Shown: positions 31,765 to 40,349 of the stretch, in pieces
Layout: each line of letters begins with the position of its first letter
How positions within the stretch are numbered: the first letter of the stretch is position 1
Assembly (NCBI RefSeq): GCF_021647475.1
Contig: NZ_JAKIUR010000025.1
Span: forward strand, 1 to 42,514
Origin: Lutibacter sp.
Lineage (GTDB): Bacteria > Bacteroidota > Bacteroidia > Flavobacteriales > Flavobacteriaceae
Length of the DNA stretch: 42,514 nucleotides
Reading direction: 5' to 3'
Program-made: the position numbers and the translations under genes
The notes under the pieces: model-generated
Told to the model about the DNA's origin: nothing
What the model saw: the letters and a program-made list of their open reading frames with translations, nothing else
Databases searched by the model: none

Positions 31765-31806
31765 TGATATTTGTCATACATGTATTATAATAAAACCATA
31801 ATTTTG
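31765..31806 (+). promoter_or_regulatory. Fnr-type site plus -7 element upstream of ccoI
   Basis: TGA-N6-TCA (31765-31776, within ATGATATTTGTCAT) matches the Crp/Fnr core. A perfect TAATTTTG box follows at 31799-31806, 21 bases before the ccoI ATG. There is no -33 TTTG; the palindrome occupies that place, centred 28.5 bases before the -7 box. Confidence 0.6.
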
Positions 31807-31826
31807 TGACTAAATTTATAAAGTGA

Positions 31827-34196
31827 ATGAGCTCTAATAATTGCTATCATTGTGGGTTAGATTGTGGTAAAAATCCTGTTAAATTTAACGATAAATGTTT
31901 TTGTTGTAATGGTTGCAAAACAGTTTATGAGATATTGAATGCTAATGAATTAGGCTGTTATTATGATTTAGAAGCTAACCCTGGAACAATTCCATCAGAA
32001 ATAAAAGGAAAATATGCATATTTAGAAAACGAAGAAATTGTAAGCAATCTTTTAGAGTTTAATGATGGAGAAATTGCAGTTGTAGAATTTTATGTACCTA
32101 GTATTCATTGCAGTTCGTGTATCTGGGTTTTAGAAAATTTGAGTAAATTAAATCATGGAGTGATTACCTCTTTAGTAAATTTTCCTAAAAAAACGGTGCG
32201 TATTACCTACAAAATTAAAGCAACCAATTTAAAGGAAATCGTAGAATTAATGACTTCTATTGCTTATGAACCTTATATAAGTTTAAATGATGCTGATGCT
32301 AAAAAGAATAAAGTTAGTAAAACCTTAATTTACCAGTTAGTTATTGCTGCTTTTGCTTTTGGTAATATTATGATGCTATCTTTTCCAGAATATTTTCAAT
32401 TAGATGGTTTTTGGATAAATAAATACAAAATTGTTTTTAGATGGCTTATGTTTTTTATGTCAATTCCTGTTGTTTTTTATTCAGCCAAAGATTATTTTAT
32501 TTCTGCTTATAAAGGGTTACGGCACAAAATGTTAAATATAGATGTTCCTGTTGCACTTGGTGTTTCAGTTCTCTTTATTAGAAGTTCTACTGAAGTTTTT
32601 TTAAATATTGGTGCTGGTTTTTTTGATAGTTTAACAGGTTTAATATTCTTTTTATTGCTAGGAAAGTTCTTTCAACAAAAAACCTATAATTTTTTATCTT
32701 TTGAGCGAGATTATAAATCTTATTTTCCAATTGCTGTTACTAAAATTAGTAATAACAAGGAAGAAGCAATACCTGTAAAAAATGTTTGTGAAGGAGATAG
32801 ATTGCTTATTAGAAATGAAGAGTTAATTCCTGTAGATGGTATTTTAATAAATGGAGAAGCTCTTATTGATTATAGTTTTGTTACAGGAGAATCTGTACCT
32901 GTTGTTAAAAAATCGGGAGATAAATTATTTGCAGGAGGAAAACAAACTGCTGGAGCTATTGAAATAGATGTTATTAATACTATTGAACAAAGTTATTTAA
33001 CACAACTTTGGAGCAATGCTGTTTTTAATAAAACTAAAGAAAAAAATATAAAAAATATTACAGACACTATAAGTAAATACTTTACAATTGTAATTTTGAT
33101 TATTGCTTTTATTGCAGGTATTTACTGGTATTTTAAAAATCCTAACATTGCATTTAATATAGTAACAGCCGTATTAATTATTGCTTGTCCCTGTGCTTTG
33201 GCATTATCAGCACCATTTGCTTTTGGAAATATGTTACGCATATTTGGATATCAAAAATTTTATTTAAAAAATACAGAAACCATAGAGAATATGGCTAAGG
33301 TTGATACCCTAATTTTTGATAAAACAGGAACAATAACTTCTAATAATACTTCAAAAATAAAATATGAAGGAATACCGCTTTCTTCTGATGAATTGCAACT
33401 TATAAAAACAGTAATTAGAGCTTCCAATCATCCATTAAGTAGAGCTTTATATAAATTTATTGAAGAACCATGTTTAACTAAAAAACTAGACTATTTTGAA
33501 GAGATATTAGGAAAAGGAATTAAGGCAAAATATAAAAATAATAAAGTTAAATTAGGTGCTGCTAGTTTTGTTGGTGTTTCTCAGAAAAATATAAATGAAA
33601 CAGTTATTTATATAAGTATTAATAAAGAATTAAAGGGAAAGTTTTCCTTTTCAAATAATTATAGAAAAGATACTCAAAAGGTTTTTAATGAACTTTCAAA
33701 AAAATATAAATTAATTATTCTATCAGGTGATAACGAAGGAGAAAAAGAATTTTTAAGTAAAATGTTGCCAAAAGAAACTCTATTTAAATTTAATCAGAAA
33801 CCAGAAGATAAATTAAATTTTATTAAAAAATTACAGCAAAAAGGAGCACATGTATTAATGTTAGGTGATGGATTAAATGATGCAGGAGCATTAGCTCAAA
33901 GTAATGTCGGAATTGCAATTTCTGAAAATATTAATGTGTTTTCACCAGCGTGTGATGGCATATTAGAGGCAAATCTTTTTAACAAAATTCCAAAGTTTTT
34001 AACATTAGCATCAAAAACAGTTACTATAATTAAAATAAGTTTTATATTTTCATTTTTATACAATACAATAGGTATGTATTTTGCATTAACAGGTCAATTA
34101 ACACCTGTTGTAGCAGCAATATTAATGCCTGCAAGCTCTATTTCAATTGTAATATTTGTTACCATATTAACTAATTGGATATCAAAAAAAAATTAA
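31827..34196 (+). CDS. ccoI: Copper-type P-type ATPase of the cbb3 locus
   Basis: A 789-residue P1B ATPase. A cysteine-rich N-terminus (CYHCGLDCG, then CFCCNGCKTVYEIL) precedes an HMA-like metal domain with CSSC near residues 94-97. Eight membrane helices follow, with CPC at 454-456, the phosphorylation aspartate D498 in DKTGT, and the hinge GDGLNDAGAL. FixI/CcoI ATPases supply copper for assembly of the binuclear centre of cbb3 oxidase. Position beside ccoS and ccoNO fixes the role. It starts 117 bases from the divergent Fnr-like gene. Confidence 0.94.
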   Translation: MSSNNCYHCGLDCGKNPVKFNDKCFCCNGCKTVYEILNANELGCYYDLEANPGTIPSEIKGKYAYLENEEIVSNLLEFNDGEIAVVEFYVPSIHCSSCIWVLENLSKLNHGVITSLVNFPKKTVRITYKIKATNLKEIVELMTSIAYEPYISLNDADAKKNKVSKTLIYQLVIAAFAFGNIMMLSFPEYFQLDGFWINKYKIVFRWLMFFMSIPVVFYSAKDYFISAYKGLRHKMLNIDVPVALGVSVLFIRSSTEVFLNIGAGFFDSLTGLIFFLLLGKFFQQKTYNFLSFERDYKSYFPIAVTKISNNKEEAIPVKNVCEGDRLLIRNEELIPVDGILINGEALIDYSFVTGESVPVVKKSGDKLFAGGKQTAGAIEIDVINTIEQSYLTQLWSNAVFNKTKEKNIKNITDTISKYFTIVILIIAFIAGIYWYFKNPNIAFNIVTAVLIIACPCALALSAPFAFGNMLRIFGYQKFYLKNTETIENMAKVDTLIFDKTGTITSNNTSKIKYEGIPLSSDELQLIKTVIRASNHPLSRALYKFIEEPCLTKKLDYFEEILGKGIKAKYKNNKVKLGAASFVGVSQKNINETVIYISINKELKGKFSFSNNYRKDTQKVFNELSKKYKLIILSGDNEGEKEFLSKMLPKETLFKFNQKPEDKLNFIKKLQQKGAHVLMLGDGLNDAGALAQSNVGIAISENINVFSPACDGILEANLFNKIPKFLTLASKTVTIIKISFIFSFLYNTIGMYFALTGQLTPVVAAILMPASSISIVIFVTILTNWISKKN

Positions 34197-34253
34197 ATAT
34201 TTGTATTAACAAATAAAAAATGTAGTTTTATCTAAAATTGAAAATATAAAAAG

Positions 34254-34296
34254 TGATAATTATCATATTTTTAAAAGATTGAAAACTATATATTTG
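34254..34296 (+). promoter_or_regulatory. Fnr-type site plus -7 element upstream of ccoS-ccoNOQP
   Basis: A perfect palindrome TGATAATTATCA (34254-34265) fits the FNR core TGAT-N4-ATCA. A perfect TATATTTG box lies at 34289-34296. No -33 element is present; the palindrome is centred 29.5 bases before the -7 box, one base different from the ccoI promoter, placing it near -41.5 of the expected start. Confidence 0.7.
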
Positions 34297-34336
34297 GCGA
34301 AATTATTAACTAAAAAAATTAAATCTATTACCTAAA

Positions 34337-34507
34337 ATGGAAGTTGTTTACATTACAATAGGCGTTAGCGTTATTGTTGCAATATTTTTTCTTATAATTT
34401 TCATTAAAGCCATAAAATCAGGTCAATACGAAGATACCTATACACCATCAGTACGTATGTTGTTTGATGATGAATTAGTTAGTGATAAAAATAAAGAACA
34501 TAATTAA
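34337..34507 (+). CDS. ccoS: CcoS, cbb3 oxidase maturation protein
   Basis: A 56-residue protein: one membrane helix (YITIGVSVIVAIFFLIIFIK) followed by KSGQYEDTYTPSVRMLFDDE, the CcoS signature (small residue-gap-QYDD then P and LxD). CcoS is needed for cofactor insertion into the catalytic subunit. It starts the transcript that continues into ccoNO, 33 bases downstream. Confidence 0.9.
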   Translation: MEVVYITIGVSVIVAIFFLIIFIKAIKSGQYEDTYTPSVRMLFDDELVSDKNKEHN

Positions 34508-34540
34508 CCAAAATAATAATAAATAAACAATTAATTAAGT

Positions 34541-36715
34541 ATGGAAAAAGAACAGTTTTATTACGATAATAAGATCGTTAAAATGTTTTTATCTGCCACA
34601 ATTCTTTGGGGAATTGTAGGTATGTTAGTGGGGCTTATTGTAGCATTGCTATTTGTATTCCCTGGGTTGCTAGAATTTGCTGGCTCTGATAATGCAATTT
34701 CGTGGCTAAGTTTTGGTCGTTTACGCCCATTACACACCAACGCCGTTATTTTTGCTTTTGTAGGAAATGGAATTTTTACAGGAATCTATTATTCCACTCA
34801 ACGATTGCTTAAAACTAGAATGTTTAATGATAATTTAAGTAGAATCCATTTTTGGGGTTGGCAATTAATAATTGTTGCTGCAGCTATTACATTACCATTG
34901 GGCTTCACGTCAACTAAAGAATATGCAGAATTAGAATGGCCAATAGATTTAGCCGTAGTTTTTATTTGGGTAATATTTGGTATTAATCTTATTGGTACCA
35001 TCTTAAAAAGAAGACAAAGACATATATATGTAGCTATTTGGTTTTATATAGCTACATTAATTACTATCGCCGTTCTATACATATTTAATAATTTAGAATT
35101 ACCAGTTACAGCTTTTAAAAGTTACTCCGTTTACGCGGGAGTTCAAGATGCCATGATTCAATGGTGGTACGGGCATAATGCGGTGGCATTTTTCTTAACA
35201 ACACCAATTTTAGGATTGATGTATTACTTTGTTCCAAAGGTTGCTAATAGACCAATTTACTCCTACAGACTTTCAATAGTACATTTTTGGTCTTTAATAT
35301 TTATATATATCTGGGCAGGGCCTCACCATCTATTATATACAGCTTTACCTGATTGGGCTCAAAATTTAGGTACTGTATTTTCAGTAATGTTAATATTCCC
35401 ATCTTGGGGAGGTATGATTAATGGATTATTAACCTTAAGAGGTGCTTGGGATAAAGTTCGTGAAGATCCTATTTTAAAATTCTTTGTAGTTGCAATTACA
35501 GGTTATGGTATGGCAACTTTTGAAGGACCAATGCTAGCTTTTAAAAATGTAAATGCTATAGGTCATTATACCGATTGGATTATTGGACATGTTCATATTG
35601 GAACTTTAGCTTGGAATGGATTTATGATTGCAGGTATAATTTATTGGTTAGCTACTAAGCTTTGGAAAACAGAATTATATTCTAAAAAATTAGCAAATAT
35701 TCATTTTTGGATGGGAACTTTAGGTATTTTATTTTATGCTATTCCTTTATATGTTGCAGGTTTTACGCAAGCATTTATGTGGAAAGAATTTAATCCTGAT
35801 GGTACTTTAGTTTATGGCAACTTTTTAGAAACGGTTACCCAAATAATACCAATGTATGCGATGCGTGCCATTGGAGGTACTTTATATTTAACAGGATATT
35901 TAATACTAGCCTATAATATTATTAAAACTGCAAAAGCTGGTTCTACTGTTGAAGATGAGTTAGCTGAAGCTGCTCCATTGAAAAAAATTAGTGGAAAAAG
36001 GATTGCAGGTGAACATTGGCATGCTTGGTTAGAAAGACGAACTGTTTTATTTTCTATTTTAACTACTGTTGCTATATTAATTGGTGGGTTGGTTGAAATT
36101 GTACCATTAATATTAGTAAAATCAAATGTACCAACTATTGCAAGTGTTAAACCTTACACACCTTTAGAATTAGAAGGTAGAGATATTTATATGAGAGAAG
36201 GCTGTAATAACTGTCATTCTCAAATGATTCGTCCGTTCCGTTCAGAAGTTGCTCGTTATGGTGAATATTCAAAAGCAGGTGAATTTATTTATGATCATCC
36301 ATTTTTATGGGGATCAAAAAGAACAGGACCAGATTTACATAGAATTGGAGGTAAATATAATGACAACTGGCATTTTAATCATTTGATGGATCCAAGATCA
36401 ACATCCCCTGGTTCAATTATGCCACGTTATACTTGGATTATTAAAGATGATTTAAACGCTTCTGATATTGAAGCGAAAATGAATGGCTTAGCTACTTTAG
36501 GAGTTCCTTATACGGATAAAGAAATTGCAAATGCAAAACAAAGTATTATTACTCAAGCTAAAAAAATTGAAACAAGTTTAAGACAAGATCCTGAGTTTGT
36601 TAAAAATTATGGGAATAGTAATATTCAAAATAAAGAAATTGTAGCGTTAATTGCTTATTTACAGCGTTTAGGAACAGATATAAAAGTAAATAGTAATAAA
36701 ACTGCATTAAAATAA
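34541..36715 (+). CDS. ccoNO: cbb3-type cytochrome c oxidase, fused subunits I and II (CcoN-CcoO)
   Basis: A 724-residue fusion. Residues 1 to about 480 are CcoN with some 12 helices and haem/copper histidines in LRPLHTNAVIFAF, WWYGHNAVAFFLT, AGPHHLLYTALPDW and IGHVHIGTLAWNG. After a linker, the CcoO part has one membrane helix (about 508-530) and a c-type haem site C555-NN-C558-H559 with SQMIRPF. In most Proteobacteria N and O are separate genes; the fusion is common in Bacteroidota. It is the catalytic subunit of the high-affinity oxygen reductase. Confidence 0.96.
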   Translation: MEKEQFYYDNKIVKMFLSATILWGIVGMLVGLIVALLFVFPGLLEFAGSDNAISWLSFGRLRPLHTNAVIFAFVGNGIFTGIYYSTQRLLKTRMFNDNLSRIHFWGWQLIIVAAAITLPLGFTSTKEYAELEWPIDLAVVFIWVIFGINLIGTILKRRQRHIYVAIWFYIATLITIAVLYIFNNLELPVTAFKSYSVYAGVQDAMIQWWYGHNAVAFFLTTPILGLMYYFVPKVANRPIYSYRLSIVHFWSLIFIYIWAGPHHLLYTALPDWAQNLGTVFSVMLIFPSWGGMINGLLTLRGAWDKVREDPILKFFVVAITGYGMATFEGPMLAFKNVNAIGHYTDWIIGHVHIGTLAWNGFMIAGIIYWLATKLWKTELYSKKLANIHFWMGTLGILFYAIPLYVAGFTQAFMWKEFNPDGTLVYGNFLETVTQIIPMYAMRAIGGTLYLTGYLILAYNIIKTAKAGSTVEDELAEAAPLKKISGKRIAGEHWHAWLERRTVLFSILTTVAILIGGLVEIVPLILVKSNVPTIASVKPYTPLELEGRDIYMREGCNNCHSQMIRPFRSEVARYGEYSKAGEFIYDHPFLWGSKRTGPDLHRIGGKYNDNWHFNHLMDPRSTSPGSIMPRYTWIIKDDLNASDIEAKMNGLATLGVPYTDKEIANAKQSIITQAKKIETSLRQDPEFVKNYGNSNIQNKEIVALIAYLQRLGTDIKVNSNKTALK

Positions 36716-36721
36716 TTAAAA

Positions 36722-36922
36722 ATGTTAAAATTTATTAGACATAATTTTGATGGGATGAATGGAATTGAAATTTATCCAATAATTTCATTATTACTTTTTT
36801 TTATAGTGTTTGTAACAATGCTTATTATTGTTATGAATATCTCTAAAAAAAGAATAGATGAAGTAAGTAATTTACCATTAGAAGATGATGACACAATAAA
36901 TAAAGAAGATAATCATGAATAA
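36722..36922 (+). CDS. ccoQ: CcoQ-like small cbb3 subunit
   Basis: A 66-residue protein with one membrane helix (about 18-42, SLLLFFIVFVTMLIIVMNI) and an acidic tail, placed between ccoNO and ccoP, as for CcoQ, which stabilises the oxidase. It begins 6 bases after ccoNO and overlaps ccoP by 8 bases. Confidence 0.8.
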   Translation: MLKFIRHNFDGMNGIEIYPIISLLLFFIVFVTMLIIVMNISKKRIDEVSNLPLEDDDTINKEDNHE

Positions 36923-37556
36923 AAAATCAGAAAATATATCAGGATGGCAAAAGTTTGTTAAGTCTATGACTAAAGCTAACGAACTTGGAAAGGAAGAAGA
37001 TGTAATGCTTGATCATGACTATGATGGAATTAGAGAATTGGATAATGTATTACCACCTTGGTGGAAAGCAGGTTTTTATATAACGATTGTAATTGCCATA
37101 TTTTATTCAGTTATGGTAATTGGATTTAATAAATACAATCAATATGATGAATTAAAAGATGAATTGGCAGATGCTAAAAAAGAAGTTGCAACGTATAAAG
37201 CTGAACATCCTGAATTATTTAGTACCGCTAACATTAAAGCTTTTACAGATGCAGATAATTTAGCAAAAGGGAAAGCATTATTTACTTCAAAAACTTGTTT
37301 TGCTTGTCATGCTACTGATTTAGGCGGTGGAATTGGACCAAATTTAACGGATAATCATTGGATTTTTGGTGGAGATGTTAAAACAATTTTTCACACTATT
37401 TCTAAAGGAGGAAGACCAGGTAAAGGTATGATTGCTTGGGAATCTACTATTAGTAAATTAGAACGCCAACAATTAGCTAGTTATATAATATCAATGCAAG
37501 GTACTAAACCTGCAAATCCAAAGGCACCACAAGGCGATATTATTTGGCCAGAATAA
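36915..37556 (+). CDS. ccoP: CcoP, single-haem cytochrome c subunit of cbb3 oxidase
   Basis: A 213-residue protein. The N-terminal part (1-50) includes DHDYDGIRELDNVLPPWWKA, the family signature before the membrane helix (about 52-70). A short coiled coil follows, then one cytochrome c domain with C128-FA-C131-H132 and a distal methionine near GKGMIAW. Classical CcoP has two such domains; only one CxxCH exists here. It passes electrons from soluble cytochrome c to CcoO. A terminator follows the stop. Confidence 0.92.
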   Translation: MNKKSENISGWQKFVKSMTKANELGKEEDVMLDHDYDGIRELDNVLPPWWKAGFYITIVIAIFYSVMVIGFNKYNQYDELKDELADAKKEVATYKAEHPELFSTANIKAFTDADNLAKGKALFTSKTCFACHATDLGGGIGPNLTDNHWIFGGDVKTIFHTISKGGRPGKGMIAWESTISKLERQQLASYIISMQGTKPANPKAPQGDIIWPE

Positions 37557-37579
37557 TAAGTGGTAAATTATAGTTTTAA

Positions 37580-37617
37580 AAAATACCGCAATTTATTCTT
37601 AAAATTTGCGGTATTTT
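37580..37617 (+). terminator. Terminator after ccoP
   Basis: A 12-bp stem, AAAATACCGCAA (37580-37591) with TTGCGGTATTTT (37606-37617), and a T-rich tail. It ends the ccoS-NO-Q-P transcript; ccoG onward needs another promoter in 37618-37742, where I find no clear consensus pair. Confidence 0.85.
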
Positions 37618-37742
37618 CTTGATTTTAAAGCCTATCATATATTTTTTAATAATCATTTTTGTTACAAATGTATCGTTCAGTAAAACATATAATATTATTT
37701 TTACAATCTTTTAAAAAAACTAACTAAAAATTATTTAATAGC

Positions 37743-39167
37743 ATGCAAAGCGAGAATAACTCGAATAAAGAAAAATTTAGAGATTCTATTGGAACAATTA
37801 CAGAAGATGGTGAACGAAATTTTATTCATCCGAAAAAACCAAAAGGGCGTTATTATAATTACAGAACATTAGTTAGTTGGGCTTTATTAACCTTTTTTAT
37901 TGCAGCTCCGTTTATTAAAGTTAAAGGAAATCAGTTTTTACTTTTTGATGTAATAGATCGAAAATTCAATATTTTTGGATTTCCATTTTGGCCTCAAGAT
38001 TTTTATTTATTAGTAATTTCTATGCTAGTAAGCATTGTTTTTATAATTCTTTTTACCGTAATTTTTGGAAGAATATTCTGTGGATGGATGTGTCCACAAA
38101 CTATTTTTTTAGAGATGGTTTTTAGAAAAATTGAATACTTAATTGATGGTGATCGATCTAAACAAATAAAACTTTCTAAACAAGCTTGGGATACTGAAAA
38201 AATTACTAAAAGAGTTTTAAAATGGAGTGTGTATTTTATCTTATCTTTTTTAATAGCTAATATTTTTCTTTCTTATTTAATTGGCTCAGATGTTGTTATT
38301 AAATACGTATTAGAAGGTCCATCAAACCACATAGGGATTTTAATAAATTTATTAGTATTTACAGCCGTTTTTTACTTTATTTTTGCTTGGTTTAGAGAAC
38401 AGGTTTGTATTATTGTTTGTCCTTATGGAAGATTACAAGGCGTATTATTAGATAATAAATCAATTAATGTAGCGTATGATTTTGTTAGAGGAGAAGGAGA
38501 TAATGGTAGAAAAACGTTTCGTAAAAACGAAAATAGAGAAGAAATAGGGAATGGTGATTGTATTGATTGTAAACAATGTGTACAAGTTTGCCCAACAGGA
38601 ATTGATATTAGAAATGGGACTCAATTAGAATGTGTAAATTGTACCGCATGTATTGATGCTTGTGATAATATGATGGATAAAGTAGGATTTGATAGAGGAT
38701 TAATTAGATATGCTTCTGAGGATGAAATTGAGAAAAAAGAAAAATTTAAATTCAATGCACGTTTAATAGCATATTCTGCAGTATTAACAATTTTATTTGG
38801 TATTTTAGTTATCATGTTATTTTTGCGTACTGATGTTGAAGCAACAGTTTTACGACTTCCAGGTCAAACGTTTCAATCAACTGAAACTACTATAAAAAAT
38901 ATCTATACGGTTACATTAATTAATAAAACCACAAAAGATATTAATAATATTAATATTAAATTATTATCCATAAAAGGAAATGTTATTATGGTTGGAGGTA
39001 AATTATCTATTAAAAAACAAGGTTTAAAAGATGGCACATTGTTTATTGAGATTAACAAATCAGATTTAAAATCCTCAAAAGAAAAATTGAAATTAGGGAT
39101 TTTTTCTAATGGAAAATTAATTGAAACTACAACTACTAACTTTACAGGACCATTAATTATAAAATAA
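37743..39167 (+). CDS. ccoG: CcoG, cbb3 assembly ferredoxin (FixG family)
   Basis: A 474-residue membrane protein with about five helices. IFGRIFCGWMCPQTIFLEMV and REQVCIIVCPYGRLQGVL are the NapH-like cysteine motifs; two [4Fe-4S] motifs follow, CIDCKQCVQVCPTG and CVNCTACIDACD. The C-terminal 110 residues form the immunoglobulin-like domain seen in FixG. CcoG reduces Cu(II) to Cu(I) for cbb3 assembly. It overlaps ccoH by one base. Confidence 0.95.
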   Translation: MQSENNSNKEKFRDSIGTITEDGERNFIHPKKPKGRYYNYRTLVSWALLTFFIAAPFIKVKGNQFLLFDVIDRKFNIFGFPFWPQDFYLLVISMLVSIVFIILFTVIFGRIFCGWMCPQTIFLEMVFRKIEYLIDGDRSKQIKLSKQAWDTEKITKRVLKWSVYFILSFLIANIFLSYLIGSDVVIKYVLEGPSNHIGILINLLVFTAVFYFIFAWFREQVCIIVCPYGRLQGVLLDNKSINVAYDFVRGEGDNGRKTFRKNENREEIGNGDCIDCKQCVQVCPTGIDIRNGTQLECVNCTACIDACDNMMDKVGFDRGLIRYASEDEIEKKEKFKFNARLIAYSAVLTILFGILVIMLFLRTDVEATVLRLPGQTFQSTETTIKNIYTVTLINKTTKDINNINIKLLSIKGNVIMVGGKLSIKKQGLKDGTLFIEINKSDLKSSKEKLKLGIFSNGKLIETTTTNFTGPLIIK

Positions 39168-39622
39168 TGATGAAAATTAAATTTACATGGCCAATGGGTA
39201 TTGTTTTAGCATTGGCATCATTTATGATATTTATTCTATCATTTGTGTATAAAGCTACTTTTGTTCCTAAATATGGACATCATTTAGTGTCAGAACAATA
39301 TTATAAAGATGAACTAAATTATCAAAAAGAAATTGATAAATTAAATAGTGCAGCTAATTTAAAGATAGATGTTTTTATTTCCCATGTAGATGAAGGGTTA
39401 ATTATAAAATTTCCAAGCGAGTTTGATACAAAAAAAATAAAAGGATCTATAAAATTTCAAAGACCTTCAAATTATAAACTTGATTTTCAGATTCCAATTT
39501 ACTTGATTAATAACGAATTTTTGATTGTTAAAGATAAGTTGGTTGATGGAATTTGGAATGTTAAAATTGATTGGCAAGTTGGTGATAAAAAGTATTTATT
39601 TAAACAAAATTTAAGATATTAA
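39167..39622 (+). CDS. ccoH: CcoH / FixH-like assembly protein
   Basis: A 151-residue protein with one N-terminal membrane helix (about 8-28, MGIVLALASFMIFILSFVYK) and an extracytoplasmic beta-rich domain ending DWQVGDKKYLFKQNLRY. The YYKDELNYQKEIDK stretch is the FixH signature. FixH acts with CcoI in copper delivery. One base from ccoG and one base before the SafE-like gene, so it is co-transcribed with both. Confidence 0.9.
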   Translation: MMKIKFTWPMGIVLALASFMIFILSFVYKATFVPKYGHHLVSEQYYKDELNYQKEIDKLNSAANLKIDVFISHVDEGLIIKFPSEFDTKKIKGSIKFQRPSNYKLDFQIPIYLINNEFLIVKDKLVDGIWNVKIDWQVGDKKYLFKQNLRY

Positions 39623-39623
39623 T

Positions 39624-40343
39624 ATGCTTTGGACTGCGTTAATTTTAGGCTTAGCAGGCAGTTTTCATTGTATTGGTATGTGTGGTCCAATAGCATTTAT
39701 ATTGCCAATTGATAAATCTTCTGTTCCTAAAACAATTATTCAAACTTTTTTATATCATTTTGGTCGTTTATTAAGTTATGCGATAATTGGGATATTATTT
39801 GGCTTTTTAGGAAAAGGATTATATTTAGCAGGATTTCAGCAACGTTTATCCATATTAATGGGAGTTTTAATGATAGTAATTATTTTAATTCCTGTAAGTA
39901 TTTTTAATAAGTTCAATTTTTCAAAACCTTTATATAAGCTTATAGGTAAATTTAAACAGTATTTAGGATTATATTTGAAAAAAAAATCTAAAAAAGCCAT
40001 TTTTACTATTGGGTTTTTAAATGGATTTTTACCGTGTGGATTAGTGTATATGGCGTTAATTGGAGCAATTTCTACAGGAAATCCTTATCAAGGAGCATTA
40101 TATATGGCAGTTTTTGGATTGGGAACAGTACCAATGATGAGCGGAGCCATTCTTTTAGGAAACTTTATAAGTATTTCTATTAGAAATAAAATTCAAAAAA
40201 TTATACCAATTTTTGTTATTATAATAGGATTATTATTTATTTTGCGAGGATTAGGATTAGGAATCCCTTATATTTCGCCCCCAAATGCTAAATTGCAATT
40301 ATCCAGCAATCCTGCAAATTGTGTAACTATTGATAAAAAGTAA
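39624..40343 (+). CDS. SafE/TauE-like (DsbD-type) membrane protein of the cbb3 locus
   Basis: A 239-residue protein with six or seven membrane helices. LGLAGSFHCIGMCGPIAF near the N-terminus carries the paired cysteines/histidine HCIGMCGP, and GFLNGFLPCGLVYMAL is the second conserved site with one cysteine, the pattern of the DsbD/CcdA-like 'sulfite exporter TauE/SafE' annotation. In cbb3 clusters such proteins are thought to help copper or thiol handling during assembly. The tight placement after ccoH supports that over sulfite export. Confidence 0.85.
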   Translation: MLWTALILGLAGSFHCIGMCGPIAFILPIDKSSVPKTIIQTFLYHFGRLLSYAIIGILFGFLGKGLYLAGFQQRLSILMGVLMIVIILIPVSIFNKFNFSKPLYKLIGKFKQYLGLYLKKKSKKAIFTIGFLNGFLPCGLVYMALIGAISTGNPYQGALYMAVFGLGTVPMMSGAILLGNFISISIRNKIQKIIPIFVIIIGLLFILRGLGLGIPYISPPNAKLQLSSNPANCVTIDKK

Positions 40344-40349
40344 TAATCC

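Noticed and set aside
31776..31785. The perfect palindrome ATACATGTAT between the fnr-like gene and ccoI as a separate operator
   Set aside because: It overlaps the TGA-N6-TCA site and is not repeated upstream of ccoS, whereas the TGA-N6-TCA site is. AT-rich 10-bp palindromes are common by chance.
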